Source of the DNA: Venturia oleaginea
Lineage: Eukaryota; Ascomycota; Dothideomycetes; Venturiales; Venturiaceae
Direction: 5' to 3'
DNA length: 64,000 nt
Assembly (NCBI GenBank): GCA_013176395.1
Contig: JABMLP010000029.1
Span: forward strand, 1 to 64,000
Part shown: positions 30,509-38,734 of the stretch, in pieces
How the letters are laid out: each line of letters opens with the position of its first letter
Position numbering within the stretch: the stretch's first letter is position 1
Notes under the pieces: generated by a model
Seen by the model: only the letters and a program-made list of their open reading frames with translations
Told to the model about the DNA's origin: nothing
Databases searched by the model: none
Program-made: the position numbers and the translations under genes

Positions 30509-32310
30509 AGATCCGAGTCCTCATCGATTTCCATGTATTGTGTGTTTCTACATGTTAGGGTATTGCCCTCTAGCGCCTCAAGCGCCCTCCTCGACATCTT
30601 CGTTGCTCTTTGTGGCCTTTGACTCTGGTGTGATCCTTCGTTCTCCTTGTCTCCTGGAGCAGGTCTCTTTTGTCCATTTCCAGGTAATAGTTGCATCCCT
30701 CTGGTCCTTGGCGTGAGGTCAGGTCTGTGGTTGACCTCGTTCTTCCAGGAGGTTCTCGGGCGGAATTTTGAATAGGTATTTCATCACAGGTGAACATCGT
30801 AGGGTGATACCGAGGTCTGTTCGCGTACGCTGCCTTTGTCCGAGTGAGTTCCTCCTTCCTAGTTGTTATGGGCATGGCCCATGGTTGGTATAGGCTAAGA
30901 GCCTAAGCCTGATTGAGCCTAGTATAGAGAAAGAACCTCATTGAGGTTCTCTGTTTGTAGATACCTTCACTCTTTAACTGAATCTAAACAATCTTTGGCT
31001 ACGAGTATGCTGCGTCTTTCCAGCTACCGTCCCGTAATACTAGTTGGGCATTGTTGACTCCATGCTTCATGGGCTCCCTGGCAGTTGGCGCATTTCCTAG
31101 GTGTGGTCTGTCCAGTCTTCGAAGGGCAGTCCCTAGAACTATGTTCTTGCGCACAGTAGCCACATGTTTTCGCTGCTTTGCATTGAGTTCCTATGTGGCC
31201 GTATTTGTAGCACTGAAAGCACTGCTTCAGTCGGCATTGTCTCTCATATCGTTCGCTTTGACACATCTCCCCTTGCCACACCAGACCTTCATCGATGATC
31301 TTGTTTGCGTCCTCAGGCTTGGTGAACTCAATGATGACCGACGACATCGCTTTTGTTGGCGCCTTCCGGGTCAACCATCCAATGTATTTGATGTCCGCGG
31401 TTGGAATAAACGGCTTATTGTCTTGCAGAATGGCGTCTCTAGTTTCCTCGAATTTGTCTGTATTCATCGTACTAGTACGTATGCCATGTACAAGAACGCC
31501 ATACGTTGGATTTCGTACTGACGTCCCGTTTCCAATACGTGGGGTCCAGTCCTCCGTGAATTGTCTGAGAAGCTGCATTTCACTATTTGTCGCCGTTCTG
31601 ATGCTCAGATCTCCGCTTTTGAGCTGGTTAGCAGACATGATCTTTAGATTGGCTATATGTTCGTTTTGACTTTGGGAAATGGCTCGGTCAACGTGGGCTT
31701 TTAAATTGCGTGGATTCATTGCGCGCAGGCTCTGGATCGTTTGTGCGTTCCTGATGTTTACGATAATCTCACGTCGGACCGTCGCGGGAGTCTTGACACT
31801 TTGGGTTTGTATGCTATGTGTGCTTGTAGCTAGCCCTCCTCGGGTAGCGGCAGCAGCATAGCTCATTGGCATGCCTGTTTGGAATTGTGTCCCTTTGTTC
31901 TTGATATCACTCGCTATTCCTGCAACGGTCTTGCTCACCTCTGTTGCCTCTTTCGCTGCCGTTTTCGCTTCCTCACCAATAGTGATGTTCTTCTGTGTGT
32001 CTGTTCTCAGAGCTTTAAGTTCTCCCTTTATCCCAGCTATCTCCTTCGCCGTTTCCTTTGTGTCTTGAGTCATCTCAGTGTGTATAATGCGTAGTTGATC
32101 GTGGACGGTTGTCATATCGGGGGTCCTTTGGGCCTTTGCAATCAAGGGCAGCATCGTCGTGATAATTGCCTTTACTTGGTCTGGGGGTACAGGTAGAGCC
32201 TGTCCGCTTTCGAGGTAGAGTAATGCGTTTCGAAGGTGCCTTGTGATTTGTGTAGCGTGCTCATGAAGTCCGGTCGGCCAGACCACCTCTTGAGGCCACG
32301 GTATTGTCAT
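30505..32310 (-). pseudogene. LINE ORF1 (Gag-like), interrupted by a solo LTR
   Basis: The upstream part (32310 to 31040) has an N-terminal helical region and C-terminal CCHC knuckles (CFQCYKYGHIGTQC, CGYCAQEHSSRDC, CANCQGAHEAWSQQC), typical of LINE ORF1 RNA-binding proteins. The solo LTR enters just after the third knuckle. The continuation at 30863 resumes with the expected KAAYANRPRYH motif in the matching frame. A further one-base frame change near 30700 is likely, because the region ending at 30505 (DEDSDL) reads more naturally in another frame. ORF1 of this copy is non-functional. Confidence 0.85.
30864..31039 (+). repeat. Solo LTR of the Gypsy-1 family, TSD CTAGT
   Basis: A 176-bp sequence matching the Gypsy-1 LTR with two differences from the 5' LTR, in inverse orientation to the complete copy. 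CTAGT flanks it at 30859-30863 and 31040-31044. It also keeps the AACTGAATCTA self-priming segment. It arose by insertion into LINE ORF1 followed by LTR-LTR recombination. Confidence 0.95.
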
Positions 32311-32527
32311 CTCTCGTTTCTACGCGCTGGGCGACGCGTCGAGCCTAGAACAACCTGAGCCCTCTTGAGGCGATGTGTATTTGCGTTATAATTATTCAGT
32401 TTCAAAGATCTCAGTTCTCGCTGTTGTGGTGTTTTTCGTACGTGGTGTACGAAAAGTGTGTTGCTGCTTTGCCGAAATGCGCGGGTTCACGTGATATCGT
32501 GCTGAAAATTGGTGAGACCCTAGTATT

Positions 32528-32540
32528 CCGGGCTCATAAC
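32528..32540 (-). other. Copia-B primer-binding site, initiator-tRNA half-molecule type
   Basis: TTATGAGCCCGG on the minus strand is complementary to the anticodon arm of initiator tRNA-Met, as in Copia elements that use a cleaved tRNA half. Copia-D has the same motif at its 5' LTR edge. Confidence 0.6.
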
Positions 32541-32655
32541 TACAAAGTAGCGATGTATGATGTCAAAAGTGTGTGAATACGAGTGGAAATGAATGAATGC
32601 ATAATGTCTAGAATACAGAGACTGAAGCTGCTTATATGGGCCTTAATGAGGCTGT
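32541..32655 (-). repeat. Copia-B 5' LTR remnant (ends not defined)
   Basis: Sequence just upstream of the primer site contains a TATA-like CCCATATAAG on the minus strand. This is LTR-like in position, but clear TG...CA ends and a partner LTR are missing. Confidence 0.4.
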
Positions 32656-33610
32656 TTGCAGCGATACAAAGAGAGAGAGAGACATCAAACCACAATCCAT
32701 AATCCACGTTCCAACATCTTCAAATGCCTGCGAGGCCCTGCCCAGATCTGGTACAACTCCCAACTCTCCTTTGAGGAGAAGAAGCGCTTGAAATCTGGCC
32801 GCGGTGTCACCAACTGGTGCGAAGCATTACAGGAGAAGTTCCAGATGAGGCATCTCGACGCCCTGCACCAATATGAGCAACAGCACCTCTCCATCGACGA
32901 CGTTGCGAAAGGAAGATCTGTCTCGGAGTCCGTGATGACCACAGCGTGTTTCCTCAAAGCCGCTGGTTTCCACACAGACTACCAGCAATTACTCCAAATC
33001 TGGGCCAAGCTCGACCCTGGCATCCGCCTCATCATCCCGATGCTTACCAGCAGACGCAGATTTGTCTTTCAAGACTTCGATCAATTTCGCAACCACTCGA
33101 GTAAGTACCCCTTCTCTCGCAGCAGGAATCCGTCAAGAGACAGGCGCGATGTTTCGAGTGCCTGGGCTGGCACAACCTCCCAAGGGTATCAGCAAGGCTA
33201 CCGAAACAACGACCGTGAATCACGCGGGTACTCTCGAAATCGCCGATCTGGCGCAGATACTGACCAGCAGGCACGAAACGGAAGCGGCACGAGGAACCAG
33301 GAGACTCCTCGACAGCCATACTCGAGTAACCGCGGATACTCAGGACCCGCATTAGAGCGAGATTCACCCATGGCTGCGCAGCAAAAATATGGTTATCCAA
33401 CCATTACCGGAGCCCGTGCAGGAATCACAGACTTCTCCAGCTCAGCTGGCGGCTGCTCAAACACCAGTGGAAGCCACGACCCCTCCCACGTCTCCAAACC
33501 AGGCTCAGTCACCACAGCCTGGCCCTACTCACGATCCAAAACAAACTGTCGACAAGCCACCAGATCAGCCACCACCTGGCTTGAGGTTCTTCGGAAAAAA
33601 AGGTCTTCTC
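32656..33610 (+). pseudogene. Retrotransposon Gag remnant
   Basis: The plus-strand frame carries a fungal retrotransposon Gag signature (LRGPAQIWYNSQL, then NWCEALQEKF). The acidic/proline-rich C-terminal part reads better in the next frame from about 33389 (QAQSPQPGPTHDPK), so a frameshift near 33385 is likely. No pol follows. The remnant is cut at 33610 by a solo LTR, and a short possible continuation runs from 33793 to about 33850. Confidence 0.65.
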
Positions 33611-33614
33611 TTCT

Positions 33615-33787
33615 TGTGGTTTCAATCACGTGCCAAGTATCTCGGTACTTAAGAAGAGGGAGGGCCTCCCTCTCCCTCTTCTTCTTTAGATAAGAATACA
33701 GGAACTACCCCCCCTTATCTCGCTGTCTTTATTTCCTAGTCTACCTTAGTTCCTTTGTTTCCATTACCGAATGAAGCCAATTCAACA
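33615..33787 (+). repeat. Solo LTR, family LTR-2, TSD CTTCT
   Basis: A second 173-bp copy of the LTR at 24447-24619, essentially identical by eye. It is flanked by CTTCT at 33610-33614 and 33788-33792. Inserted in the Gag remnant. Confidence 0.92.
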
Positions 33788-33851
33788 CTTCTACACAGAT
33801 AGGAGGAACGGCCACGAGCGTTTGTGTATTCCTGCGCCATGCGAGGAAGAC

Positions 33852-33888
33852 CGGGGCGGGTTCTAGTATTTTAAAAAAACCCGCCCCG
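33852..33888. repeat. Short GC-rich inverted repeat
   Basis: Perfect 11-bp arms (CGGGGCGGGTT at 33852-33862 and its complement at 33878-33888) around a 15-bp AT-rich loop. It lies at the left edge of the pogo fragment and may be two abutting TIR ends or a chance hairpin. Confidence 0.6.
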
Positions 33889-33889
33889 T

Positions 33890-34715
33890 TCGCCCCAACG
33901 GTTTGGAATCACATGATTTTTATATAGTAACCTGTTAACGTACTCCACCACCCAACCGCTCAAAATCTGCCAAGACTTCTACCATTCCTCTCATGTGGTT
34001 ATGTCTGAACAACGAAACGCACTGTTACTCCAACACGAAGGAGAATCCAGCTCGCACTCCAAGCCCTCCAAGCCGGCCAATTCCGAAGCCAACGGGCCGC
34101 CGCTCGTGTTTTTGACGTTAAACAGCGAATCCTCTCTGAGCGCGTTAAAGGAGTCCCATTTATCCTCGAAACACCACCAAATGGTCGGAAATTTACCCTT
34201 ACCGAAGAGCAAACGCTTGTCCGATACATCCTTGACCTCGATTCGCGAGGATTTGCGCCCCGGCTTTGTGGGGTAGCAAATATGGCCGATAAACTGCTAG
34301 CTATACGCGGTGGAGAGCCAGTGGGCAAAAACTAGGCTGAGAGGTTCGTTACGCGCTCAGATGAGCTCAAGATGGCCTTCAACCGAGCCAAGGATAGGCA
34401 GAGGATACTACAGGAAGATCCAGAGATTATTGGCGCGTGGTTCAAGCTTATTGCAGATACCAAAGCCAAGTACGGCGTCCACGACGAGGATACACACAAC
34501 TTTGACGAGATTGGCTTTCAGGTGGGTATTATTGGGTCAATGAAGGTCATTACAGCCTCCGAGAGACTTACAAGGCCGGAATGGGTTACGGTTATCCAGA
34601 GTATCTGCGCCGCTGGGTATGCAACCCCACCCTTCATTATCTATAGAGGACGCGTTCACATCTCTGCGTGGTATGAGGAGGCAGACATACCGCGCAATTG
34701 GAAGCTTCACGTGAG
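33890..34715 (+). pseudogene. pogo/Fot1-type transposase fragment
   Basis: The reading frame gives the CENP-B-like N-terminal region (LTEEQTLVRYILDLDSRGF, MADKLL, VGKN) and the start of the DDE domain with first Asp (HNFDEIGFQ) and EWVTVIQSI. A TAG at 34333-34335 replaces the conserved Trp codon after VGKN. The rest of the DDE domain is absent: at about 34715 the sequence switches to Copia-C. The extreme N-terminus (from 33999) appears frame-damaged. Confidence 0.82.
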
Positions 34716-36255
34716 GATGATGCATCCCAGCGGTTCAATGACCATCTACGAGGCATGGTATGGAATGGCACCGACCTTTGAGAACTTCATCATCTTTGGC
34801 AGCGGGGGTTGGGCCATTACAAAGAAGTCCAAGGGTTTCAAAGATCGCTCATTCCACGGCACGTTTGTGGGCTTCGAAGGTAATAGTATCTACAAGATTC
34901 TGACACCAACTGGAGCCCTCATTCGTACAGTAACCTTTAAAGCCGACGAGTCAAAGAAGCGCAAGCGCCATTGCTATCACCCTTCTTCTGACGGCATTGC
35001 GAAGTCACTAATCTCGCGCTCTCCGTCACTTCAACGCGTTGAACCTCCCATCAATGATGAAGATGAGACCTCCAACCACTCCGATTCATCAGGACTCTCT
35101 GACCCTCCATCAGTAATGGGGTCAGAACCACCGCGAGACACTCATTCTCTTGCGACAAGAACACGCCGCCCCAATCTTCCAAGTCAACGCGCTCGTGAGG
35201 CCGCTGGCTTGAACTCATTCATATCATTACACGGAGTTGACAAAGCTATAGAGATTACGAAGCTCATGGCCGAATACAAGCCTACCCACGATCGCGCTCC
35301 CATTACCCTCACTCGAACTGAAGCCACACTGGCCTTTCACGCGAACGTCGCAAAAGCCTCTGCTTACTACCTTCTCTCATTCTTAAGCCTAGCAGCTTCA
35401 TCTGAACCCTTCGAACCTACAACCTATAATCAAGCCATCACCTCACCTCACGTCCCTCAGTGGCTCAAGGCCATGAACGATGCTATGCGCTCAATGGATG
35501 AGAATAAAGTCTGGACACTCACGAAGCTCCCAGCAGGCGTGAAGCCACTGACGGGTAAGTGGGTGTTTAAACTAAAGCGCGGCACCGATGGCGCTATTCT
35601 ACGATTCAAGGCCAGATTTGTGGTAAGAGGTTTCGAGCAACAATACGGCATTGACTTCCACGATACCTTCGCTTCTGTGGTGAAGCCGATGACATACAAA
35701 GCTCTGTTTGCAATCGCTGCCTCCCTCGATTGGGAGATCGAGAAGATGGACGTCAAGACCGCTTTTCTCTACGGCAAAATTGATGAACGTATCTACGTCT
35801 GTCAACCGCGTGGTTTCGAAATCGGTCATGACTATTGCCTACTCAATCGAGCGCTGTATGGTCTCAAACAAGCCCCGAGGGTTTGGTATGATACCTCCTC
35901 CGCCTTCCTCGTCTCCCTTGGCTTCTCGATGCTGGATAGCGACTTTAGTGTGTTCCACAAAGGGCAGCTGTTCGTAGCTATCTATGTTGACGATCTTTTG
36001 CTCATTGGTCCCGACATGCGACAGATTAATCTCCTGAAAAAGGCCTTAAATAAGCGTTTTCAGATGAATGATCTAGGGCCGGCAAAGTTCTATCTCGGAA
36101 TGTTGCTTCAAAGAGATCGCCAGAATCGCTCAATCTCCATCAATCAAACTGCATACATCACGAAGATTCTCGAGGACCACGGCTTCACCGACTGTCATTC
36201 TAAACCCATCCCAATCAACCCATCTGCGAAGCCAGAACCTCGAGAATCTTCGTGA
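34372..36255 (+). CDS. Chimeric ORF: pogo transposase piece fused to Copia integrase-RT
   Basis: 627 codons open. Residues 1-~114 are the DDE-domain start of a pogo/Fot1 transposase. From about residue 118 the sequence is Copia: the integrase C-terminal region (TIYEAWYGMAP ... NFIIFGSGGWAI), linker, then RT with YVDDLLLIG. The join, near 34711-34721, keeps the frame. RT is cut off at the inverted duplication (36241), giving an artificial end. Whether it is translated is unknown; most likely it is an accident of nested insertion. Confidence 0.8.
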   Translation: MAFNRAKDRQRILQEDPEIIGAWFKLIADTKAKYGVHDEDTHNFDEIGFQVGIIGSMKVITASERLTRPEWVTVIQSICAAGYATPPFIIYRGRVHISAWYEEADIPRNWKLHVRMMHPSGSMTIYEAWYGMAPTFENFIIFGSGGWAITKKSKGFKDRSFHGTFVGFEGNSIYKILTPTGALIRTVTFKADESKKRKRHCYHPSSDGIAKSLISRSPSLQRVEPPINDEDETSNHSDSSGLSDPPSVMGSEPPRDTHSLATRTRRPNLPSQRAREAAGLNSFISLHGVDKAIEITKLMAEYKPTHDRAPITLTRTEATLAFHANVAKASAYYLLSFLSLAASSEPFEPTTYNQAITSPHVPQWLKAMNDAMRSMDENKVWTLTKLPAGVKPLTGKWVFKLKRGTDGAILRFKARFVVRGFEQQYGIDFHDTFASVVKPMTYKALFAIAASLDWEIEKMDVKTAFLYGKIDERIYVCQPRGFEIGHDYCLLNRALYGLKQAPRVWYDTSSAFLVSLGFSMLDSDFSVFHKGQLFVAIYVDDLLLIGPDMRQINLLKKALNKRFQMNDLGPAKFYLGMLLQRDRQNRSISINQTAYITKILEDHGFTDCHSKPIPINPSAKPEPRESS

Positions 36256-36420
36256 TGTATGCAGTTTGATTGATGGAGATTGAGCGATTCTGGCGATCTC
36301 TGTGAAGCAACATTCCGAGATAAAACTTTGCCGGCCCTAGATCATTCATCTGAAAACGCTTATTTAAGGCCTTTTTCAGGAGATTAATCTATCGCATGTC
36401 GGGACCAATGAGCAAAAGAT
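35993..36420. repeat. Inverted duplication inside Copia-C RT
   Basis: Arms 35993-36172 and 36241-36420 are 180-bp inverted copies with about three mismatches around a 68-bp spacer. After the second arm the coding strand restarts with a direct duplicate of 36163-36240 (at 36416-36491). This is the pattern left by template switching or fold-back repair. Confidence 0.88.
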
Positions 36421-37219
36421 TCTCGAGGATCACGGCTTCACCGACTGTCACTCTAAACCTATTCCAATCAACCCATCTGCGAAGCCAGAACCTGCGGAGG
36501 AAGGTTACCTTGCTGACCCTTACTTCAAAACCAAATATCAGTCTGCCGTCGGGTCACTGATGTATGCAATGCTAGGCACACGGCCAGATATCGCCTTTGC
36601 AGTCTCCCTCGTCAGTCGCTATGCAGCCAACCCGAACGCAGTACACTGGGCCCTCGTCGAGGATATCTTTCGTTACCTCAAGGGCACTCTCTCTGCATCA
36701 CTCGTCTATCAGGGCGAACTCGAAAACCTCGTCGGATTCACTGACTCTGACTGGGCCGGTGACGTCGGTACAAGAAGATCAACCTCCGGATACCTTTTCA
36801 ATATCGGCAGTGCAGCAATTAGCTGGCAATCCAAGAGACAAGCCACGGTATCACTCTCTACTTGCGAAGCCGAATACATTGGTCAGACGAATGCAGCGAA
36901 AGAAGCCATCTAGCTGCAGCGATTGCTTCACGAGATCAACCCTGAATTTGGTCCATCCACTACAGTCATTTACGCCGATAACCAAGGAGCTATTGCCCTC
37001 GCAAAGAACCCTCAATCTCACGGCCGAAACAAAGCCATGGACCTCAAAGAACACTGGATCCGCGAGAAGGTTGCCAATGGTTCAATTATCCTCAAATATG
37101 TACGCACTGCGAAGATGGTTGCTGACGGCCTCACCAGAGGGCTACCGAAGCCTACTTTTGAGTTGTTCAGGGCTGCACTTGGAATCGTAATTGACGCGAT
37201 ACCTTGGCCCTCATTCTGA
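36416..37219 (+). pseudogene. Copia-C RT end and RNase H with TAG stop
   Basis: Reads YLADPYFKTKYQSAVGSLMYAMLGTRPDIAFAV, then Copia RNase H (TDSDWAGD, CEAEYIGQT, YADNQGAIALAK) and the ending AIPWPSF, all closely like Copia-D. TAG at 36911-36913 stands where Copia-D has Trp (AAKEAIW). Confidence 0.85.
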
Positions 37220-37376
37220 GTCGATTGGCGACGCTTCCTCAGCTGTACGTCGTCTCAATGCGGTTAGCCTACTGGCGGTCTCTCTCTCTGCCCCTTTGGC
37301 ACCTCCTCCTCCCTCTGGGATGTTTTTTGTGTACCCACTTCATTTACACAATTTTGGTCTGCTTCAAGCAGGGGGC

Positions 37377-37502
37377 TGTCAAATAAACTCATTTCATTCT
37401 ATCCTCATTTGTACTAGCTCGAATGCGAGTCTCAGTTGTATAAATATGCGGATAGCCCACACATCAATTCGGACTTCAGTCTGCTTCATCTATCTTTTGA
37501 CA
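37377..37502 (+). repeat. Copia-C 3' LTR
   Basis: 126 bp, TGTCAAAT ... CTTTTGACA, homologous but diverged from the 129-bp Copia-D LTR. A GCAGGGGGC purine tract precedes it. The other LTR is lost. Confidence 0.85.
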
Positions 37503-38624
37503 TGAAGCGCTTCAAAAGGATGCCAGACTCGATCTTTGGTATGTACTTCTCGTTGACGGCGGAATCCGATGGCACAGCACTTTCGAGATGATACAACGTG
37601 TCCTTTCGCTCAGGGCGGTTATTATCAAGTGGCAGAGGCTCTACAACTACACCGGTAAAAGCGTTGATATTAGGAAGTCCTTCCTCACAAATGACGGCTT
37701 CGAGATGCTTGAAATTTGATGTGCGATACTAGAAGACTTCAAGACGTTCTGTCTCAAAGAGGAGGGTAATGCGACAGAATCTATACAAGGCACAGCCGCC
37801 GGAGTCATTAAAGGGTTGACTTGCATTCACGAGAGGCTCACTGACGCGCAGAATGAGGTTGCTTCTCTCAATCTTGCTACTGAGTTTGCTGAACCTTACG
37901 TAGCCGGTGTTAAGGGATAGATCCTTTCTCCTCATTTATCCTGGATGGATTCTTGCGGGGCTTTGCCTGGCTTTGCTTTCACATGTTGCTTTCACATGCT
38001 TTTGCTTTCACATACTTTGCTTTCACATACACTTCTATTCTTTTCTGTCCTTTTCTCTAGACTATGTGTCCTTTTCTTGTTCAGGGACTATATGTACAAG
38101 TTGTCCTTCCTGTACCTACAATTTCTCCTCTGTACTTAGATAATTGAAATACAAGCTGTCTTCCCTCACTTGCGAAACACCTTTGAGGGTTGAACTCTTA
38201 CAGCCGGGCTCAAAGAAGCGCTTCTGAAGCCTCAAAGTACCAGACGATGATTGAAGAGTCAGATCTCTACTACGCCGCCATTATCTGCGACCCAAACCTA
38301 CGATTACTGTGGTTCGAAGACCACTGGGCTAAGTACAACAATCGTACCTGGTACAAACGCGCCGAGAGAAGTATGCAGCGCCTTTTTGACGAATACTGCG
38401 ACAAATACGGGACCTTACCTTCACCATCACCGTCACCTACGCCAGAACCATCCTCAGAAGCGGAGAGTGAACCCAGCGGTAAGCGGCCCTCATATTACGA
38501 TAAATTCAACATATTATCAGTCCACGTGATCACCAAAAAGCGCCGGGTAGTCACCAAAGAAGACGATTATACGAGATACAGCATCAAGGGCTTAAAAATG
38601 GTGTATTTTAGATCTCTCAATTGA
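37503..38624 (+). pseudogene. hAT transposase C-terminal remnant, split by a solo LTR
   Basis: Frame before the LTR: RWHSTFEMIQRVL and following, typical of the hAT catalytic C-terminal half, with a TGA at 37717-37719. After the LTR and one TSD copy the same protein resumes (KYQTMIEESDLYYAA ... DPNLRLLWFEDHW), the hAT dimerisation-type region. The N-terminal BED finger and first catalytic residues are missing. The sequence beyond 38624 repeats ATCAAGCC-like motifs, possibly the hAT subterminal region. Confidence 0.75.
37908..38202 (+). repeat. Solo LTR, family LTR-3, TSD GCCGG
   Basis: 295 bp, TGTTAAGGG ... AACTCTTACA, flanked by GCCGG at 37903-37907 and 38203-38207. Contains TTTGCTTTCACATAC-like short internal repeats. 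No other copy in the window. Orientation arbitrary. Confidence 0.88.
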
Positions 38625-38734
38625 CCGATCACTCAAGCCATCAATCTCACTGACACCGACTCAATCAAGCCGTCAATCAAGCCATATATTGGTCGAATCG
38701 GGCAATCAATCTTGAGAATGGCTCAATCGATTGA

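Larger units (their letters stand above)
26341..32437 (-). mobile_element. Full-length LINE (Tad1/I-like non-LTR retrotransposon)
   Basis: The element is bounded by a 12-bp TSD, GTACGTGGTGTA, at 26329-26340 and 32438-32449. Its 3' end is a short CAAT repeat tail (26341-26357). It has ORF1 with zinc knuckles and ORF2 with endonuclease, RT and RNase H. It is inserted in the Copia-B leader, and its ORF1 carries a Gypsy-1-family solo LTR. Without that LTR it is about 5.9 kb. Confidence 0.93.
22457..32655 (-). mobile_element. Copia-B: old Ty1/Copia element, disrupted and 3'-truncated
   Basis: Minus-strand order: primer site at about 32528-32540, leader, gag/protease (26194 to 24620), integrase (24441 to about 23720) and the start of RT (to 22457), where it is cut by the MULE TIR. 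It is interrupted by the LINE (26341-32437, in the leader) and a solo LTR (24447-24619, in the protease-integrase region), and has a frameshift near 23720. No 3' LTR remains and the exact 5' LTR ends could not be set. Confidence 0.8.
34716..37502 (+). mobile_element. Copia-C: 5'-truncated Copia element, relative of Copia-D
   Basis: Plus-strand remainder of a Copia element closely related to Copia-D. It keeps the integrase C-terminus, RT and RNase H and ends in a 126-bp 3' LTR. Gag, protease, integrase core and 5' LTR are missing. It carries a 180-bp inverted duplication and a TAG stop at 36911-36913. Flank after the LTR is hAT sequence. Confidence 0.85.

Noticed and set aside
38190..38624. 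Separate small gene starting MNSYSRAQ
   Set aside because: Its first residues come from the solo LTR and TSD. The rest is the continuation of the hAT transposase frame.
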